Assembly (NCBI GenBank): GCA_026394565.1
Contig: JAPKYA010000124.1
Span: 1 to 39,251, forward strand
Reading direction: 5' to 3'
Origin: Methanothrix sp.
Lineage (GTDB): Archaea > Halobacteriota > Methanosarcinia > Methanotrichales > Methanotrichaceae
DNA: 39,251 nt
The notes beneath the pieces were generated by a model. It had not been told where the DNA came from and ran no database searches. It saw only the letters and a list, made by a program, of their open reading frames with translations. This document shows, one piece after another, positions 30,868 to 39,251 of the stretch; within the stretch, counting starts at the first letter, position 1, and each line of letters opens with the position of its first letter. The position numbers and the translations under genes were made by a program.

Positions 30868-31488
30868 ATGGTCGAGGTGTTCAAAGGTACAACTACGGTA
30901 GGTGTACTCTGCGATGGGGGTGTAGTCCTTGCATCGGAGAGCCGTGCTACCATGGGCAGCTTCATAGCCAGCAGCACCGCCAAGAAGATTTATCAGGTCG
31001 ACGACCTGGTGGGTCTGACTACGGCAGGAGCGGTAGGAGATGCTCAATCGCTGGTCCGGATGATTCAGGTGGAGGCAAGGCTCTACAAGATGCAAAGGGG
31101 CGAGAGCATGACCATCAAAGCTGTAACTTCCATGCTGGCCAATATACTCTCTTCTCGTCGCTATTATCCCTTTATGGTGCAGCTCGTCATGGGCGGTGTG
31201 GACAGATACGGTTCCAAGATCTATTCGCTTGATGCATTGGGCGGGCAGATCGAAGAGCGCAAGGTCGTGGCCACCGGCTCAGGATCTCCCGTAGCCTACG
31301 GCGTGCTGGAAGCCCTGTACAAGCCCGGCATAAGCATTGAGGATGGAACTGTGCTGGCCGCCCGGGCAATTCATAATGCCATGAAGCGCGATTCCGCTTC
31401 CGGCGATAAAATCGAGCTCGTCAGAATTACAGATAAATACCAGGAGGTAGGCGAGCCGGAGTTTTCGGAGATTATGAAGCTCCTTTAA
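30868..31488 (+). CDS. psmB: Proteasome beta subunit
   Basis: Catalytic subunit of the 20S proteasome, 206 residues. A 7-residue propeptide (MVEVFKG) precedes the catalytic Thr8 of [20 protein letters not shown], cut autocatalytically at Gly-Thr. The catalytic Lys is in [10 protein letters not shown] (Lys40 or near), and the conserved aspartate and [12 protein letters not shown] region are present. The alpha subunit is not in this window. It has its own promoter (30800-30815) and is followed after 20 bp by the fttA gene, an arrangement seen in many euryarchaea. Confidence 0.96.
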   Translation: MVEVFKGTTTVGVLCDGGVVLASESRATMGSFIASSTAKKIYQVDDLVGLTTAGAVGDAQSLVRMIQVEARLYKMQRGESMTIKAVTSMLANILSSRRYYPFMVQLVMGGVDRYGSKIYSLDALGGQIEERKVVATGSGSPVAYGVLEALYKPGISIEDGTVLAARAIHNAMKRDSASGDKIELVRITDKYQEVGEPEFSEIMKLL

Positions 31489-31508
31489 TCTTTTTTGGAT
31501 GTGTTCTA

Positions 31509-33416
31509 TTGTCTGTAGAAGAAGTACTTTTTGAGCTCAAACGCAAGGTGCAGAGCAAGCTGCCTCCTGACATCAATGTCACGGGGCTGGAATTCGAGGG
31601 TCCGGAGCTGGTCATTTATACCGACGACCCCAAGAAGCTGGCGGACGACGGCGAGATCATACGCAACCTGGCCAAAGAGCTTAGGAAGCGCGTGGTGGTA
31701 CGGCCGGATTTGAAGGTATTGGCAGAACCTGAAATTTCCATAACCAAGATCCAGGAGGTTGTGCCCAAGGAAGCGGTTCTCACCAACTATTACTTTGACG
31801 GCGAGACAGGAGAAGTGCAGATCGAGGCGGAAAAACCGGGGTTGGTTATCGGTCGCCATGGGGCGACACTACGCGAGATCACCAAACTGATCGGCTGGAC
31901 ACCAAAGGTAGTTCGGACTCCGCCGGTGCGCTCGACGACCATCGCCAACATCAAGGATTATCTGCGCAGTGTTCAGACGGAGCGAAAGAGCATCCTACGC
32001 ACTGTGGGCCGGAAGATCCATCGAGATATAGCTTCCAAGGATCAGTGGGTGCGGATCACAACGCTCGGAGGCTGTCGCGAGGTGGGCAGAAGCTGCATGC
32101 TTCTCTCCACACCGGAGTCGCGCATAATCATCGACTGCGGCGTAAACGTGGGATCGGACGACTCTGCTACGCCGTATCTCTATGTTCCCGAGGTCTATCC
32201 GCTCAATCAGATCGATGCCGTGGTCTTGACGCATGCTCACCTGGACCATGCCGGTCTTGTTCCCATGCTCTACAAATACGGCTACGAAGGACCTATTTAC
32301 TGCACTCCGCCTACCAGGGATTTGGCTGTGCTTTTGCAGCTCGATTATATTGAGATAGCTGGGCGCGAGGGAAAGAGGCTGCCATACGACTCTGCAATGG
32401 TTCGCGAGGCTCTCAAGCATACTATCACCCTCAACTATGGAGATGTAACCGACATTGCTCCCGACACCAAATTGACCATGCACAATGCCGGCCACATCCT
32501 GGGCTCCTCCATTGCCCACTTTCACATTGGAGACGGCCTTTACAATGTAGCTTTTACCGGAGACAACAAGTTCGAGAGAACCAGGCTCTTCGATCCGGCA
32601 GTATGCAATTTTCCGAGATTGGAAACGCTGGTGACTGAGGCCACCTACGGAGGGGCCAACAGCATTCAACCCTCTCGGAAAGATGCGGAAATCACTTTGA
32701 TAAACGTGGTCAAGGAAACCATCAGCAAGGGCGGCAAGGTAATCATTCCCGCTTTCTCTGTGGGCCGCAGCCAGGAGGTCATGGTTGTCCTGGAGGAGGC
32801 CATCAGAAAGAAGGTAATAGATGAGGTGCCGGTCTGTCTGGACGGAATGATCTACGAGGCTACCGCCATTCATACCACATATCCCGAGTACCTCAATAAC
32901 GATCTTCGGGATCTTATATTCCACAAAGGAATCAATCCCTTCCTGGCCCAGTGCTTTGTGCAGGTAGAAAGCCCCAAGCAAAGGGCGGGGATAATCGAAG
33001 GGCCGCCCTGCGTGATACTGGCGACAAGCGGCATGCTCAATGGAGGGCCGGTTATCGAGTACCTCAAGCGCCTGGGCCCGGATGAGAAGAATACCCTGGT
33101 AATTGTAGGATACCAGGCCGAGGGAACGCTGGGCAGGCGCATTCAAAAGGGATGGAAGGAATTGCCGCTCTCCGTAGAGGGCAAGACCCAGACTGTGAAG
33201 ATAAACCTGGAGGTAACCACGGTAGACGGCTTTTCCGGGCACTCTGATCGCCAGCAGCTCATGGAATACATGCGCCGCATCTATCCCAAGCCCGGCCGGG
33301 TCCTCACCAACCACGGTGATGAGGGCAACTGCCTCGATTTAGCCAGCTCCATCTACAAGAGATACAGGATACCGACCATGGCGCCCATGAATCTGGAGAC
33401 GATCAGGCTGATTTGA
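31509..33416 (+). CDS. fttA: KH/beta-CASP ribonuclease and transcription termination factor FttA (aCPSF1)
   Basis: 635 residues, the archaeal homologue of the cleavage factor CPSF73, which cuts nascent RNA 3' ends and terminates transcription. The N-terminal ~150 residues hold KH domains ([14 protein letters not shown]). The metallo-beta-lactamase domain has the zinc motif THAHLDHAG (241-249) and [13 protein letters not shown]. The beta-CASP domain has [20 protein letters not shown], and the C-terminal [13 protein letters not shown] and TNHGDEGNC supply the remaining ligands. TTG 31509 is the start that gives the normal N-terminus ([10 protein letters not shown]); no ATG is available there. 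It lies 20 bp downstream of psmB and is probably co-transcribed. Confidence 0.95.
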   Translation: MSVEEVLFELKRKVQSKLPPDINVTGLEFEGPELVIYTDDPKKLADDGEIIRNLAKELRKRVVVRPDLKVLAEPEISITKIQEVVPKEAVLTNYYFDGETGEVQIEAEKPGLVIGRHGATLREITKLIGWTPKVVRTPPVRSTTIANIKDYLRSVQTERKSILRTVGRKIHRDIASKDQWVRITTLGGCREVGRSCMLLSTPESRIIIDCGVNVGSDDSATPYLYVPEVYPLNQIDAVVLTHAHLDHAGLVPMLYKYGYEGPIYCTPPTRDLAVLLQLDYIEIAGREGKRLPYDSAMVREALKHTITLNYGDVTDIAPDTKLTMHNAGHILGSSIAHFHIGDGLYNVAFTGDNKFERTRLFDPAVCNFPRLETLVTEATYGGANSIQPSRKDAEITLINVVKETISKGGKVIIPAFSVGRSQEVMVVLEEAIRKKVIDEVPVCLDGMIYEATAIHTTYPEYLNNDLRDLIFHKGINPFLAQCFVQVESPKQRAGIIEGPPCVILATSGMLNGGPVIEYLKRLGPDEKNTLVIVGYQAEGTLGRRIQKGWKELPLSVEGKTQTVKINLEVTTVDGFSGHSDRQQLMEYMRRIYPKPGRVLTNHGDEGNCLDLASSIYKRYRIPTMAPMNLETIRLI

Positions 33417-33479
33417 AGAATGCTATGATCTTCAAAAGCTTTATCAAATTAGAGAGATAATACCAATGAGAGGTTCTTT

Positions 33480-33998
33480 GTGACGGGAAAGAGAACGCGG
33501 ATCATCAACGATCCTTCAGATCTGGTCCCATTGTTGCAGGCCTTCGGCTCTGATGTCCATAAGAAGATCTTTGATGAACTCAGTCGAGAATGGCATACTG
33601 AGCGTGAGCTGGGAACGCTCATCGGCGACGAAGCAAGCGTTCATCGGAGCGTGGCATTGCTGCGCAAGAGCGGTCTCATCGAGACCAAGTGGAGGGTGCC
33701 AGAACCAGGAGCAAGTCCGGAGAAGGAGTATCATTCCACTTACTCCCGCGTGCAGGCCAGCTTCGGGGCTACCATGGAGGATCTCAGTGAGCTGATCAGC
33801 CTTACCTTCATGTCCGATGAGGAGCTGCGTACAGTGATCGAGAAGCTGCAAACGATGGTCAACGGCGGCAATAACAGTCTATCCAACCTTTCTCGGGAGC
33901 TGGGGCTCAGCCAGATATTCATTCGCGGCGTGGCCAAGAGGGCGGAGGGCCTCGCGGTGAGGGGCCAGCGCATTGAGCCCTACGTTGAGGACTTTTGA
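33480..33998 (+). CDS. ArsR-like winged-helix regulator
   Basis: 172 residues starting at GTG 33480, with GAGAGG about 8 nt upstream. The N-terminal winged helix reads LQAFGSDVHKKIFDELSREW, TERELGTLIGDEASVHRSVA, LLRKSGLIETKWRV with a proline-rich wing. The C-terminal half is helical (MSDEELRTVIEKLQTMVNGG, LSRELGLSQIFIRGVAKRAE) and might include a second HTH-like unit. This is an archaeal regulator type with unknown targets. The stop codon overlaps the next gene's ATG by 1 base (TGATG), so the two regulators are translationally coupled. Confidence 0.8.
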   Translation: MTGKRTRIINDPSDLVPLLQAFGSDVHKKIFDELSREWHTERELGTLIGDEASVHRSVALLRKSGLIETKWRVPEPGASPEKEYHSTYSRVQASFGATMEDLSELISLTFMSDEELRTVIEKLQTMVNGGNNSLSNLSRELGLSQIFIRGVAKRAEGLAVRGQRIEPYVEDF

Positions 33999-34786
33999 TG
34001 GCGAGTGTGCTGCAGAGCAAGCGAGAAAGCTCTCGTTTTCAGATTCTTGTGGAAATCGCCGCGCATCAGCCCAATCTTCGGCAAAAGGAGGTGGCGGAGA
34101 GTCTGGGCGTCACTCCCCAGGCCATATCCGAGTACATCAAGGAGCTGGTAGCGGATGGACTGGTGACCACGGATGGACGGATGCGCTATCGCATCACCAA
34201 AGAGGGAGTGGAGTGGCTGCTGGAGAGTGCCGCCGAGCTGAAGCGCTATGCACGTGTGGTGATGGAAGAGATCATCAGCCACGTCTCTGTCTGGGCGGCC
34301 ATAGCCGAAGCAGATCTGGCGGAGGGCGAGCACGTATCCCTGGAGATGCAGGGCGGCCTTCTCTATGCCAATAAAAAGGAAGGAATAGAGGCGGGCGGGG
34401 TTGTCATTGCCGATGCCGGGGCAGGAGAGGATGTGGGCGTCTCCGACCTGCAGGGACTGATAAGCCTTGAGGAAGGCAGGATTATTCTCTGCAAGGTGCC
34501 GCGCGTACAAAACGGGGGCTCACGCAAAGTCGATTTGTCGGCCCTCCGATATCAGCTCTCCAGAGTGAAAAAGGTGGGCTGCCTTGGCATCGAGGCACTG
34601 GCGGCGCTGCGCAAAGTGGGGCGCGAGCCGGACATCATCTTCGGGGCCAAGGAGTTCGCAGTCGAGGCGGCATATCACGGCATCAGCTCAGTGATCGTCA
34701 GTGTGGATGAGCAGATTCCCGGGCTTCTTACCCGCCTGGAGTCGGAGGGCCTGAAGTACGAGCTTATCGACCTTACGTCAGGATAG
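33998..34786 (+). CDS. Archaeal MarR-like HTH regulator with C-terminal sensor domain (COG1497-like)
   Basis: 262 residues from ATG 33998. The HTH is classical: FQILVEIAAHQPNLRQKEVA, ESLGVTPQAISEYIKELVAD, GLVTTDGRMRYRITKEG. A ~180-residue C-terminal region follows, with alternating beta/alpha segments (GGVVIADAGAGEDVGVSDL, RIILCKVPRVQNGG, IFGAKEFAVEAAYHGISSVI). It may bind a small molecule and is typical of a methanogen-specific regulator family. It overlaps the preceding regulator by 1 base and ends 12 bp before the helicase gene. Target unknown. Confidence 0.82.
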   Translation: MASVLQSKRESSRFQILVEIAAHQPNLRQKEVAESLGVTPQAISEYIKELVADGLVTTDGRMRYRITKEGVEWLLESAAELKRYARVVMEEIISHVSVWAAIAEADLAEGEHVSLEMQGGLLYANKKEGIEAGGVVIADAGAGEDVGVSDLQGLISLEEGRIILCKVPRVQNGGSRKVDLSALRYQLSRVKKVGCLGIEALAALRKVGREPDIIFGAKEFAVEAAYHGISSVIVSVDEQIPGLLTRLESEGLKYELIDLTSG

Positions 34787-34798
34787 ATCTTATTCAGA

Positions 34799-37240
34799 AT
34801 GACTTTTCAGGTTCTGGCTCAGGCGGACCGGTCCCGCATACTATTACTGCCTCAGAGCGGCAGCAAGGTTCTTTTTGAGGGATATCTGCGTTTGAAGGAC
34901 ATGCCCCAGGGGCCGAGGGTCTTCAAATTCCTGGTGAAAAAGGATGACCAGGCCGAGAAATTTCTTCCTCCCGAGGACGCTTTGCGAATGCTGCGCAAAG
35001 CCGGTGCCATTTATCTTGCCCGGGGCGACGGACCAATGGAAAAGAAGTTCATCGAGCTCTTGGCGTCCTATCAGCTCAGCTACAGATTCGTGCAGGTCTG
35101 CAATCATTGCCTGGGCCAGCGAAGAGTCACTTATGTCGAGCAGGATGCTATAACCTACAAGGGCAGGCGCATCTGCGAAAACTGCGCCGCGGCTGAGCTT
35201 TTGCGCGAGGCGGACTTTCGCAAGCTTGGCCGCGCAGCCAAGGCTCATCTGGCCAGGATCTTGAAGACCAGGAGGAGCCTGGACGATGTGGTTAGCCTTC
35301 TATCTTTGCAGAGGCTGGAGCCGGAGCTGACCCGCTTTGACACCATCCCCGCGAGCAAGGAGGAGCCGACTCTGCCGCTGGAGTCCATTGCCCTGCCTAA
35401 GGACCTCTTGGAGCTACTCAAGAAGAGGCTGACCAGGCTTTTGCCCGTACAATCCAGGTCGGTGAAGGCGGGCCTTTTGGAAGGACGAAATCAGTTGGTC
35501 GTCTCGGCCACGGCCACCGGTAAGAGCCTCATCGGTGAGATGGCCGGAGTCAAGAATCTGATGGAGAATAAGGGAAAGCTGCTCTTTTTAGTGCCGCTGG
35601 TGGCATTGGCCAATCAGAAGTTCGATCAGCTCAGCGCCTACCGGGAGCTGGGCTTTCAGACATCCATCCGCGTAGGGGTCAGCCGCATACGTTTGGGAAA
35701 GGGCCGTAATATCCCCCAGAGCCTCAACGCGGACATCATTTCCGGAACTTACGAGGGCATAGACCAGGTGATTCGCACCAAGAAGAGCTTAGGAAGGGTG
35801 GGCACAGTAGTTATCGACGAGGTGCATATGCTGGAGGACGCCGAGCGGGGGCACAGGCTGGCAGGCATGATCGCCCGGCTGAAGAATGCCGCACCCAAAG
35901 CCCAGTTCATCTTCCTCTCCGCAACTGTAGGCAATCCTGCAGCGCTCGCCAAGCGCCTGGGCGCGACGCTGGTAGAGTATTCACTGCGACCGGTGCCAAT
36001 CGAGCGGCACCTCATCTTCACCTCCGGGCCGGAGAAGCGCAGGCTTTTGCGGGAGCTGTCCAAAGAGGCGCAGGCCCTGACTTCGTCCACCGGTTATCGT
36101 GGCCAGACCATCATCTTCACCAATTCCCGCAAGAACTGCTACAACCTGGCCGATGCCATTCCCGGCGCTGCTGCTTATCATGCGGGCCTGCAGTACCCGG
36201 AGAGAAAGAAGGTCGAGGAGCTGTTCGGGGCGGGAAAGATTCACACCGTGGTCACGACGGCGGCCCTGGCGGCAGGCGTGGACTTTCCTGCCTCGCAGGT
36301 GGTCTTCGAATCTTTGGCCATGGGCATCGAGTGGCTGAATGTGCATGAGTTCAATCAGATGTTAGGCAGGGCGGGACGCCCTGGCTACCATGACAAGGGC
36401 CTGGTCTACATCCTAGCCGAGCCGGGCCGGCGCTTCTCTGCAGGACGCAGCGAGTCTGAGGATGAGATGGCCCTCGCCTTGCTGAACGGCCAGATGGAAG
36501 ACGTGGCTCCGGAGTTTTCCGAAGCGCAGCAACAAGAGGAGGTGCTGGCCAATGCTGTGGCGGCTCGCTCGCGAGCGGAATTGGAGAAACTGCACAACCT
36601 TACGGTGGGCCTGGATGACCTGAACTGCTCTCTTTCCTCCCTGGAAAAGGCGGGATTGGTGAAGGGCATAATCCCAACGCGCCTGGGCGAAGCCGCGGCG
36701 GCCCATTTCCTGGCTCCGGAGCAGGTGGCCACCATTGTCAAGCTGCTTGGCAAGGGCAAGAGCCCCCTGGAGGTGGCGGTGGCGCTGGAGAGCTTTGAGG
36801 CTCTTTACCTCAAATTCGCAGAACGCATCTCCATCAAATTGCACATGCAGATCTCCCAGAGGGCTCTGCACGGCTCATTTTTGGACCTGCTCAGTAGCGC
36901 CGACCTGCGGGAGCTGGATAGCAAGCTGCAGAGGTACTGCATGGACTTCTCACGGGACTTCCTGCGCTGCATCTGCAAGGAATCGCCCTACTGCGGCTGT
37001 GTCCAGAAGAGCATTTCGCTGCGCATCCTGGATCTGCGGGCGGAAGGCAAGAGCCCGGATGGGATCATCGACTACTTCAGCGATCGGTACGGGATGTACG
37101 CCTACCAGGGAGATCTCATCAACTGGCTGGACCAGATGGTGCGCTACCTGGAGGCCATCGAGTCGGTGGCGCGGGTGCTGGGCAAAGAGGCGGCGGCGAA
37201 GGAGGCGGGGGAGAGGAAGAAGAGGGTGGAGGGGGTGTGA
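34799..37240 (+). CDS. Archaeal SF2 DEAD/DEAH-box helicase with putative zinc sites at both ends (COG1202-like)
   Basis: 813 residues. The N-terminal ~200 residues include a CxxC...CxxC zinc-finger-like site (Cys101-Cys104, and CENC at about 125-128). The helicase core has Walker A ATATGKS (237-243), DEVH (340-343), motif III SAT (about 374), and motif VI QMLGRAGRPG (about 519-528). The C-terminal region carries a second cysteine cluster (CMDF, RCICKESPYCGC, about 713-733). It is close to the Hel308/Ski2-like families but with a different periphery, as in the archaea-specific COG1202 group. A role in DNA or RNA remodelling is likely, but the substrate is not determined. It is the last gene of the run from psmB, and GC content drops sharply just after its stop. 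Confidence 0.88.
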   Translation: MTFQVLAQADRSRILLLPQSGSKVLFEGYLRLKDMPQGPRVFKFLVKKDDQAEKFLPPEDALRMLRKAGAIYLARGDGPMEKKFIELLASYQLSYRFVQVCNHCLGQRRVTYVEQDAITYKGRRICENCAAAELLREADFRKLGRAAKAHLARILKTRRSLDDVVSLLSLQRLEPELTRFDTIPASKEEPTLPLESIALPKDLLELLKKRLTRLLPVQSRSVKAGLLEGRNQLVVSATATGKSLIGEMAGVKNLMENKGKLLFLVPLVALANQKFDQLSAYRELGFQTSIRVGVSRIRLGKGRNIPQSLNADIISGTYEGIDQVIRTKKSLGRVGTVVIDEVHMLEDAERGHRLAGMIARLKNAAPKAQFIFLSATVGNPAALAKRLGATLVEYSLRPVPIERHLIFTSGPEKRRLLRELSKEAQALTSSTGYRGQTIIFTNSRKNCYNLADAIPGAAAYHAGLQYPERKKVEELFGAGKIHTVVTTAALAAGVDFPASQVVFESLAMGIEWLNVHEFNQMLGRAGRPGYHDKGLVYILAEPGRRFSAGRSESEDEMALALLNGQMEDVAPEFSEAQQQEEVLANAVAARSRAELEKLHNLTVGLDDLNCSLSSLEKAGLVKGIIPTRLGEAAAAHFLAPEQVATIVKLLGKGKSPLEVAVALESFEALYLKFAERISIKLHMQISQRALHGSFLDLLSSADLRELDSKLQRYCMDFSRDFLRCICKESPYCGCVQKSISLRILDLRAEGKSPDGIIDYFSDRYGMYAYQGDLINWLDQMVRYLEAIESVARVLGKEAAAKEAGERKKRVEGV

Positions 37241-37318
37241 AGATATCAAAAAAATAATTTTAAAAATATACAATATAATGGCGATAAACTCTTATTGAAA
37301 TAAGCTAACTTGCTGCGT

Positions 37319-38080
37319 ATGTGCAAAATATTTCTTGGTTGGTCCGGGGAGAGGAGCAAAAGAGCTGCAAAGGCACTTCGGGATTGGATTCCTACCATAA
37401 TCCAGGCAGCAGATCCTTGGATGTCCGAGGCTGATATTGATCCGGGAAGCATGTGGGATAAGGATCTCCTAAAAGCATTGGAAGAGGCTAAGATCGGAAT
37501 CCTTTGTATTACATCCGACGATTTAAAATCCATTTGGATGCATTTTGAAGCTGGCATGCTAGCCAATAGTCTAAAAGATAGTAATTATGTTTGCCCATAT
37601 CTTTTAGGCGTTGAACCCTCGGATATCCAAGGTCCTTTATCTCATTTTCAAGCAAAAAAAGCAGATAAAGAAAGCACAAAGCAATTATTGTATTTAATTA
37701 ACGATCTTTCTGTAAATACTATTGATAAATCTCGAATCGATTTAATTTTTGAGAGTTTTTGGGGACAGCTCGAATCTGACATAAATGATGTTGTCACAAA
37801 ACCTGCTGAAAGTGTTGTCCATCCAAGGGATTCGTCAGACATTCTAAATGAATTATTAGAATTAACTCGTCAGCAATCAAGAACTCTTTCGGAATTATTC
37901 GCCTATAAAAAGGATGATAGATTAAAAACCAGAGCGGATATAATTATCCAGGCTTTAAAAGAAGACGTATTTAAAGCGGAAAGCCCATTCGCATCTGCTG
38001 TATCAGGTCTTTCTTATAATCCCATGAAGAATATGTTGGAGGACGAGTTGATGAGGATAATTCGTGACTCTGATATATAA
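37319..38080 (+). CDS. TIR-domain protein (possible NAD-cleaving effector)
   Basis: About 253 residues from ATG 37319 (MCKIFLGWSGERSKRAAKAL); a TTG at 37310 is also in frame. The N-terminal ~150 residues match a common stand-alone bacterial/archaeal TIR family: KIFLGWSGERS strand A, DWIPTIIQAADPWMSEADID, KALEEAKIGILCITSDDLKS and WMHFEAGMLANS. The Glu in that last motif is the probable catalytic residue of TIR NADases. VCPYLLGVEPSDIQGPLSHF follows. The C-terminal ~100 residues are helical. TIR proteins of this kind often act in anti-phage defence by depleting NAD, but no partner sensor gene is adjacent. It is AT-rich unlike the helicase before it, suggesting horizontal acquisition. Confidence 0.8.
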   Translation: MCKIFLGWSGERSKRAAKALRDWIPTIIQAADPWMSEADIDPGSMWDKDLLKALEEAKIGILCITSDDLKSIWMHFEAGMLANSLKDSNYVCPYLLGVEPSDIQGPLSHFQAKKADKESTKQLLYLINDLSVNTIDKSRIDLIFESFWGQLESDINDVVTKPAESVVHPRDSSDILNELLELTRQQSRTLSELFAYKKDDRLKTRADIIIQALKEDVFKAESPFASAVSGLSYNPMKNMLEDELMRIIRDSDI

Positions 38081-38106
38081 AAAATTTTGATAATAATTAA
38101 CTATAT

Positions 38107-38370
38107 TTATAGGTAAGCCGCATTAAGGCCGTCCTGCAAGGCTGTGTTGGGATAGACACGTTCCGATTTCATCAAGGAGCTGGCGTAGCCGAGACAGGCC
38201 TGAATGTCTTCGGGAGTTAATTTAGGGTAATTATGGAGTATCTCGGACTCTTTCCAGCCATTAGCCAAGAGGTCAATAATGAATTCCACTGCCAAGCGCG
38301 TGCCTTTGATCACGGGTTTTCCCACAAGGATTTTTGGGTCCAGAGAGATGCGGTCTTGCCAATTGATCAT
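38107..38370 (-). CDS. DUF433 (VapB-type antitoxin-like) protein, orphan
   Basis: 87 residues of the DUF433 family: an N-terminal RISLDPKILVGKPVIKGTRL, AVEFIIDLLANGWKESEILH, NYPKLTPEDIQACLGYASSL. It is a small winged-helix-like DNA-binding fold. Such genes usually precede a DUF5615 PIN-like toxin gene. Here the 26-bp gap downstream leads straight into the 3' end of the convergent TIR gene, so no toxin is present. The tail after YASSLMKSERVYP (NTALQDGLNAAYL) looks unlike the family and may result from truncation. Confidence 0.8.
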   Translation of the reverse strand: MINWQDRISLDPKILVGKPVIKGTRLAVEFIIDLLANGWKESEILHNYPKLTPEDIQACLGYASSLMKSERVYPNTALQDGLNAAYL

Positions 38371-38439
38371 AGATCACATTATGCGGACTATTAAGATATA
38401 TTTTCTGCGGGCAGAGGGCAAGAGAGAGGCTGCATCGAG

Positions 38440-38522
38440 CGACCGGCTCCCGCCCGTGGGCCTGGGGCCGCCTGGCAGTGAGGGCTGCCCAGAGCCACGG
38501 CCCATGCACGCGGGCTCGGTCG
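38440..38522. other. GC-rich long hairpin, candidate structured RNA
   Basis: In an AT-rich neighbourhood, 38400-38550 is strongly GC-rich and self-complementary. CGACCG (38440-38445) pairs with CGGTCG (38517-38522), and TGGGCC (38457-38462) with GGCCCA (38499-38504), with partly paired CCCGC/GCGGG between. An inner CTGGG/CCCAG stem (38462-38466 with 38488-38492, overlapping by one base) caps it. No credible protein frame is seen in it. It may be a small RNA gene or a relic of a mobile element. The strand is not determined. Confidence 0.3.
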
Positions 38523-38612
38523 GGCATGCGGACCGGAGCTAGGTCTCGTGGTTGATAATTTGTCATGATCCGAAACAAGAGTTAAATGCTTTCCGTGCAC
38601 ATAATTAGTTGC

Positions 38613-39251
38613 ATGAGTGTTCAGGAGACCCCCGATGCTAAAAAGCGTGACTGGAGAGAAAAAGGAGATGCTCTCCTGGCCAAGGGTAAGTACAATGATG
38701 CTATCAAAGCATATGATAAGGCAATCAAGATAAATCCTCAGCTTTCCGATGTATGGTACAACAAAGGCTATGCTCTCGATATTCTAGGCAAACTGGAGAA
38801 TGCAGTCAAAGCATTTGATAAGGCTATTGAGATCAATCCACAATTAAAAGATGCATGGCTCAACAAAGGCAACGCTCTTGTAAAGCTAGGCAAGTTTGAG
38901 GATGCTATTAACGCATTAGATAAAGCCATTGATATTAAACCGGACTCCGCGGATGCATGGCACAACAAAGGCGTTGCTCTTGTTGGGCTAGGCAAACCGG
39001 AGGATGCTATTAAGGCATACTCTAAGGCTATTGAGCTAAATCCAAAAGATCCCGATGCATGGCTCAATATGGGTGCAGCTCTTGGTATTCTGGGCAAACT
39101 GGAGGATGCAATTAAGGCATTAGACAAAGCTATTGAGATCAATCCACAAGATCCCGATGTATGGTACAATAAAAGCAATGCTCTCAGGTTGCTGGGTCAC
39201 ACAAAAGAAGCCTATGAAGCCCTCGTCAAGGCTAAAGAGCTGAAACATAAT
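38613..39251 (+). CDS. TPR-repeat protein (partial, runs off right edge)
   Basis: The frame is open from ATG 38613 to the window edge (213 codons); an in-frame ATG at 38586 is an alternative start. After a short charged head (MSVQETPDAKKRDWREKGDA) there are about six 34-residue TPRs with near-identical turns: KAYDKAIKINPQ, KAFDKAIEINPQ, NALDKAIDIKPD, KAYSKAIELNPK and KALDKAIEINPQ, each followed by a W(Y/L/H)NKG helix. The last visible residues (YEALVKAKELKHN) resemble the closing helix of such proteins, so little may be missing. There is no signal peptide, so it is cytoplasmic. It is a protein-interaction scaffold; the partner is unknown. Confidence 0.85.
   Translation, partial: MSVQETPDAKKRDWREKGDALLAKGKYNDAIKAYDKAIKINPQLSDVWYNKGYALDILGKLENAVKAFDKAIEINPQLKDAWLNKGNALVKLGKFEDAINALDKAIDIKPDSADAWHNKGVALVGLGKPEDAIKAYSKAIELNPKDPDAWLNMGAALGILGKLEDAIKALDKAIEINPQDPDVWYNKSNALRLLGHTKEAYEALVKAKELKHN

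Noticed and set aside
31995-33314. 439-codon minus-strand open frame
   Set aside because: It is fully antisense to fttA, whose motifs are unmistakable, and its translation has no domain pattern.
36735-37298. Plus-strand 187-codon open frame inside the helicase gene
   Set aside because: Arg/Trp/Cys-rich frame-shadow translation of the helicase C-terminus.
38273-38600. Short open frames on both strands through the GC-rich hairpin region
   Set aside because: They are Pro/Arg/Ala-rich frames produced by palindromic GC-rich sequence and have no start signals or homology pattern.
38586-39251. Near-identical 34-residue units near the right edge as a possible CRISPR-like or satellite repeat
   Set aside because: The 102-bp period encodes in-frame TPR units with synonymous variation, so it is a repeat protein and not an array of spacers.

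Overview
The window reads as chromosomal DNA of a methanogenic archaeon, most likely a Methanothrix (Methanosaeta)-like member of the Methanosarcinia. Evidence: a coenzyme M pathway pair (comD/comE) next to a methanogenesis-marker-16-type DUF39/ferredoxin protein, the archaeal S-adenosylmethionine synthetase, archaeal MptD, a short-propeptide proteasome beta subunit, the archaeal KH/beta-CASP RNase-terminator FttA, DUF63, archaeosortase A with archaetidylserine enzymes, and a PGF-CTERM protein. The genus is inference from gene content and protein style only. No tRNA, rRNA or CRISPR array was recognised.

Layout. 1-4.4 kb: the end of a winged-helix gene, then a long secreted subtilase on the minus strand whose 3' flank carries a short Cdc48-like relic and a hairpin terminator. 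4.4-6.9 kb: a tight plus-strand operon artA-pssD-pssA-mptD, joining surface-protein lipid anchoring, phospholipid head-group synthesis and a pterin enzyme; mptD lacks a normal start codon. 6.9-14.5 kb is a worn accessory region: a broken AlbA_2/HATPase regulator, a TPR gene, an orphan AT-rich gene, a ~203-bp direct repeat flanking a tandem universal-stress gene, an integrase relic, a candidate structured leader RNA, small broken ORFs, and an intact-looking IS3-family element (13058-14344) that splits a small secreted-protein gene.

14.6-20.2 kb is metabolic: S-adenosylmethionine synthetase, a two-component set (binding lipoprotein and permease, no ATPase) of a sulfonate/nitrate-type ABC importer, the DUF39-ferredoxin protein and sulfopyruvate decarboxylase ComDE. 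20.4-23.0 kb is an uncharacterised three-gene plus-strand unit led by a DUF2589 protein, the best candidate here for an undescribed system. 23.2-27.1 kb: an SNase-fold protein, a CoA-binding protein, a CDF efflux/USP/TetR operon with a perfect 19-bp operator, and a small PGF-CTERM secreted protein that the window's own ArtA should process.

27.2-30.7 kb: a polyprenyl synthase overlapping a radical SAM gene, a secreted protein and a DUF63 membrane protein. 30.8-37.2 kb is a conserved-looking information-processing run: psmB, fttA, two winged-helix regulators and an archaeal SF2 helicase with putative metal sites at both ends. 37.3-39.25 kb becomes AT-rich and accessory again: an orphan TIR protein, an orphan DUF433 antitoxin-like gene, a GC-rich hairpin and a TPR gene running off the right edge.
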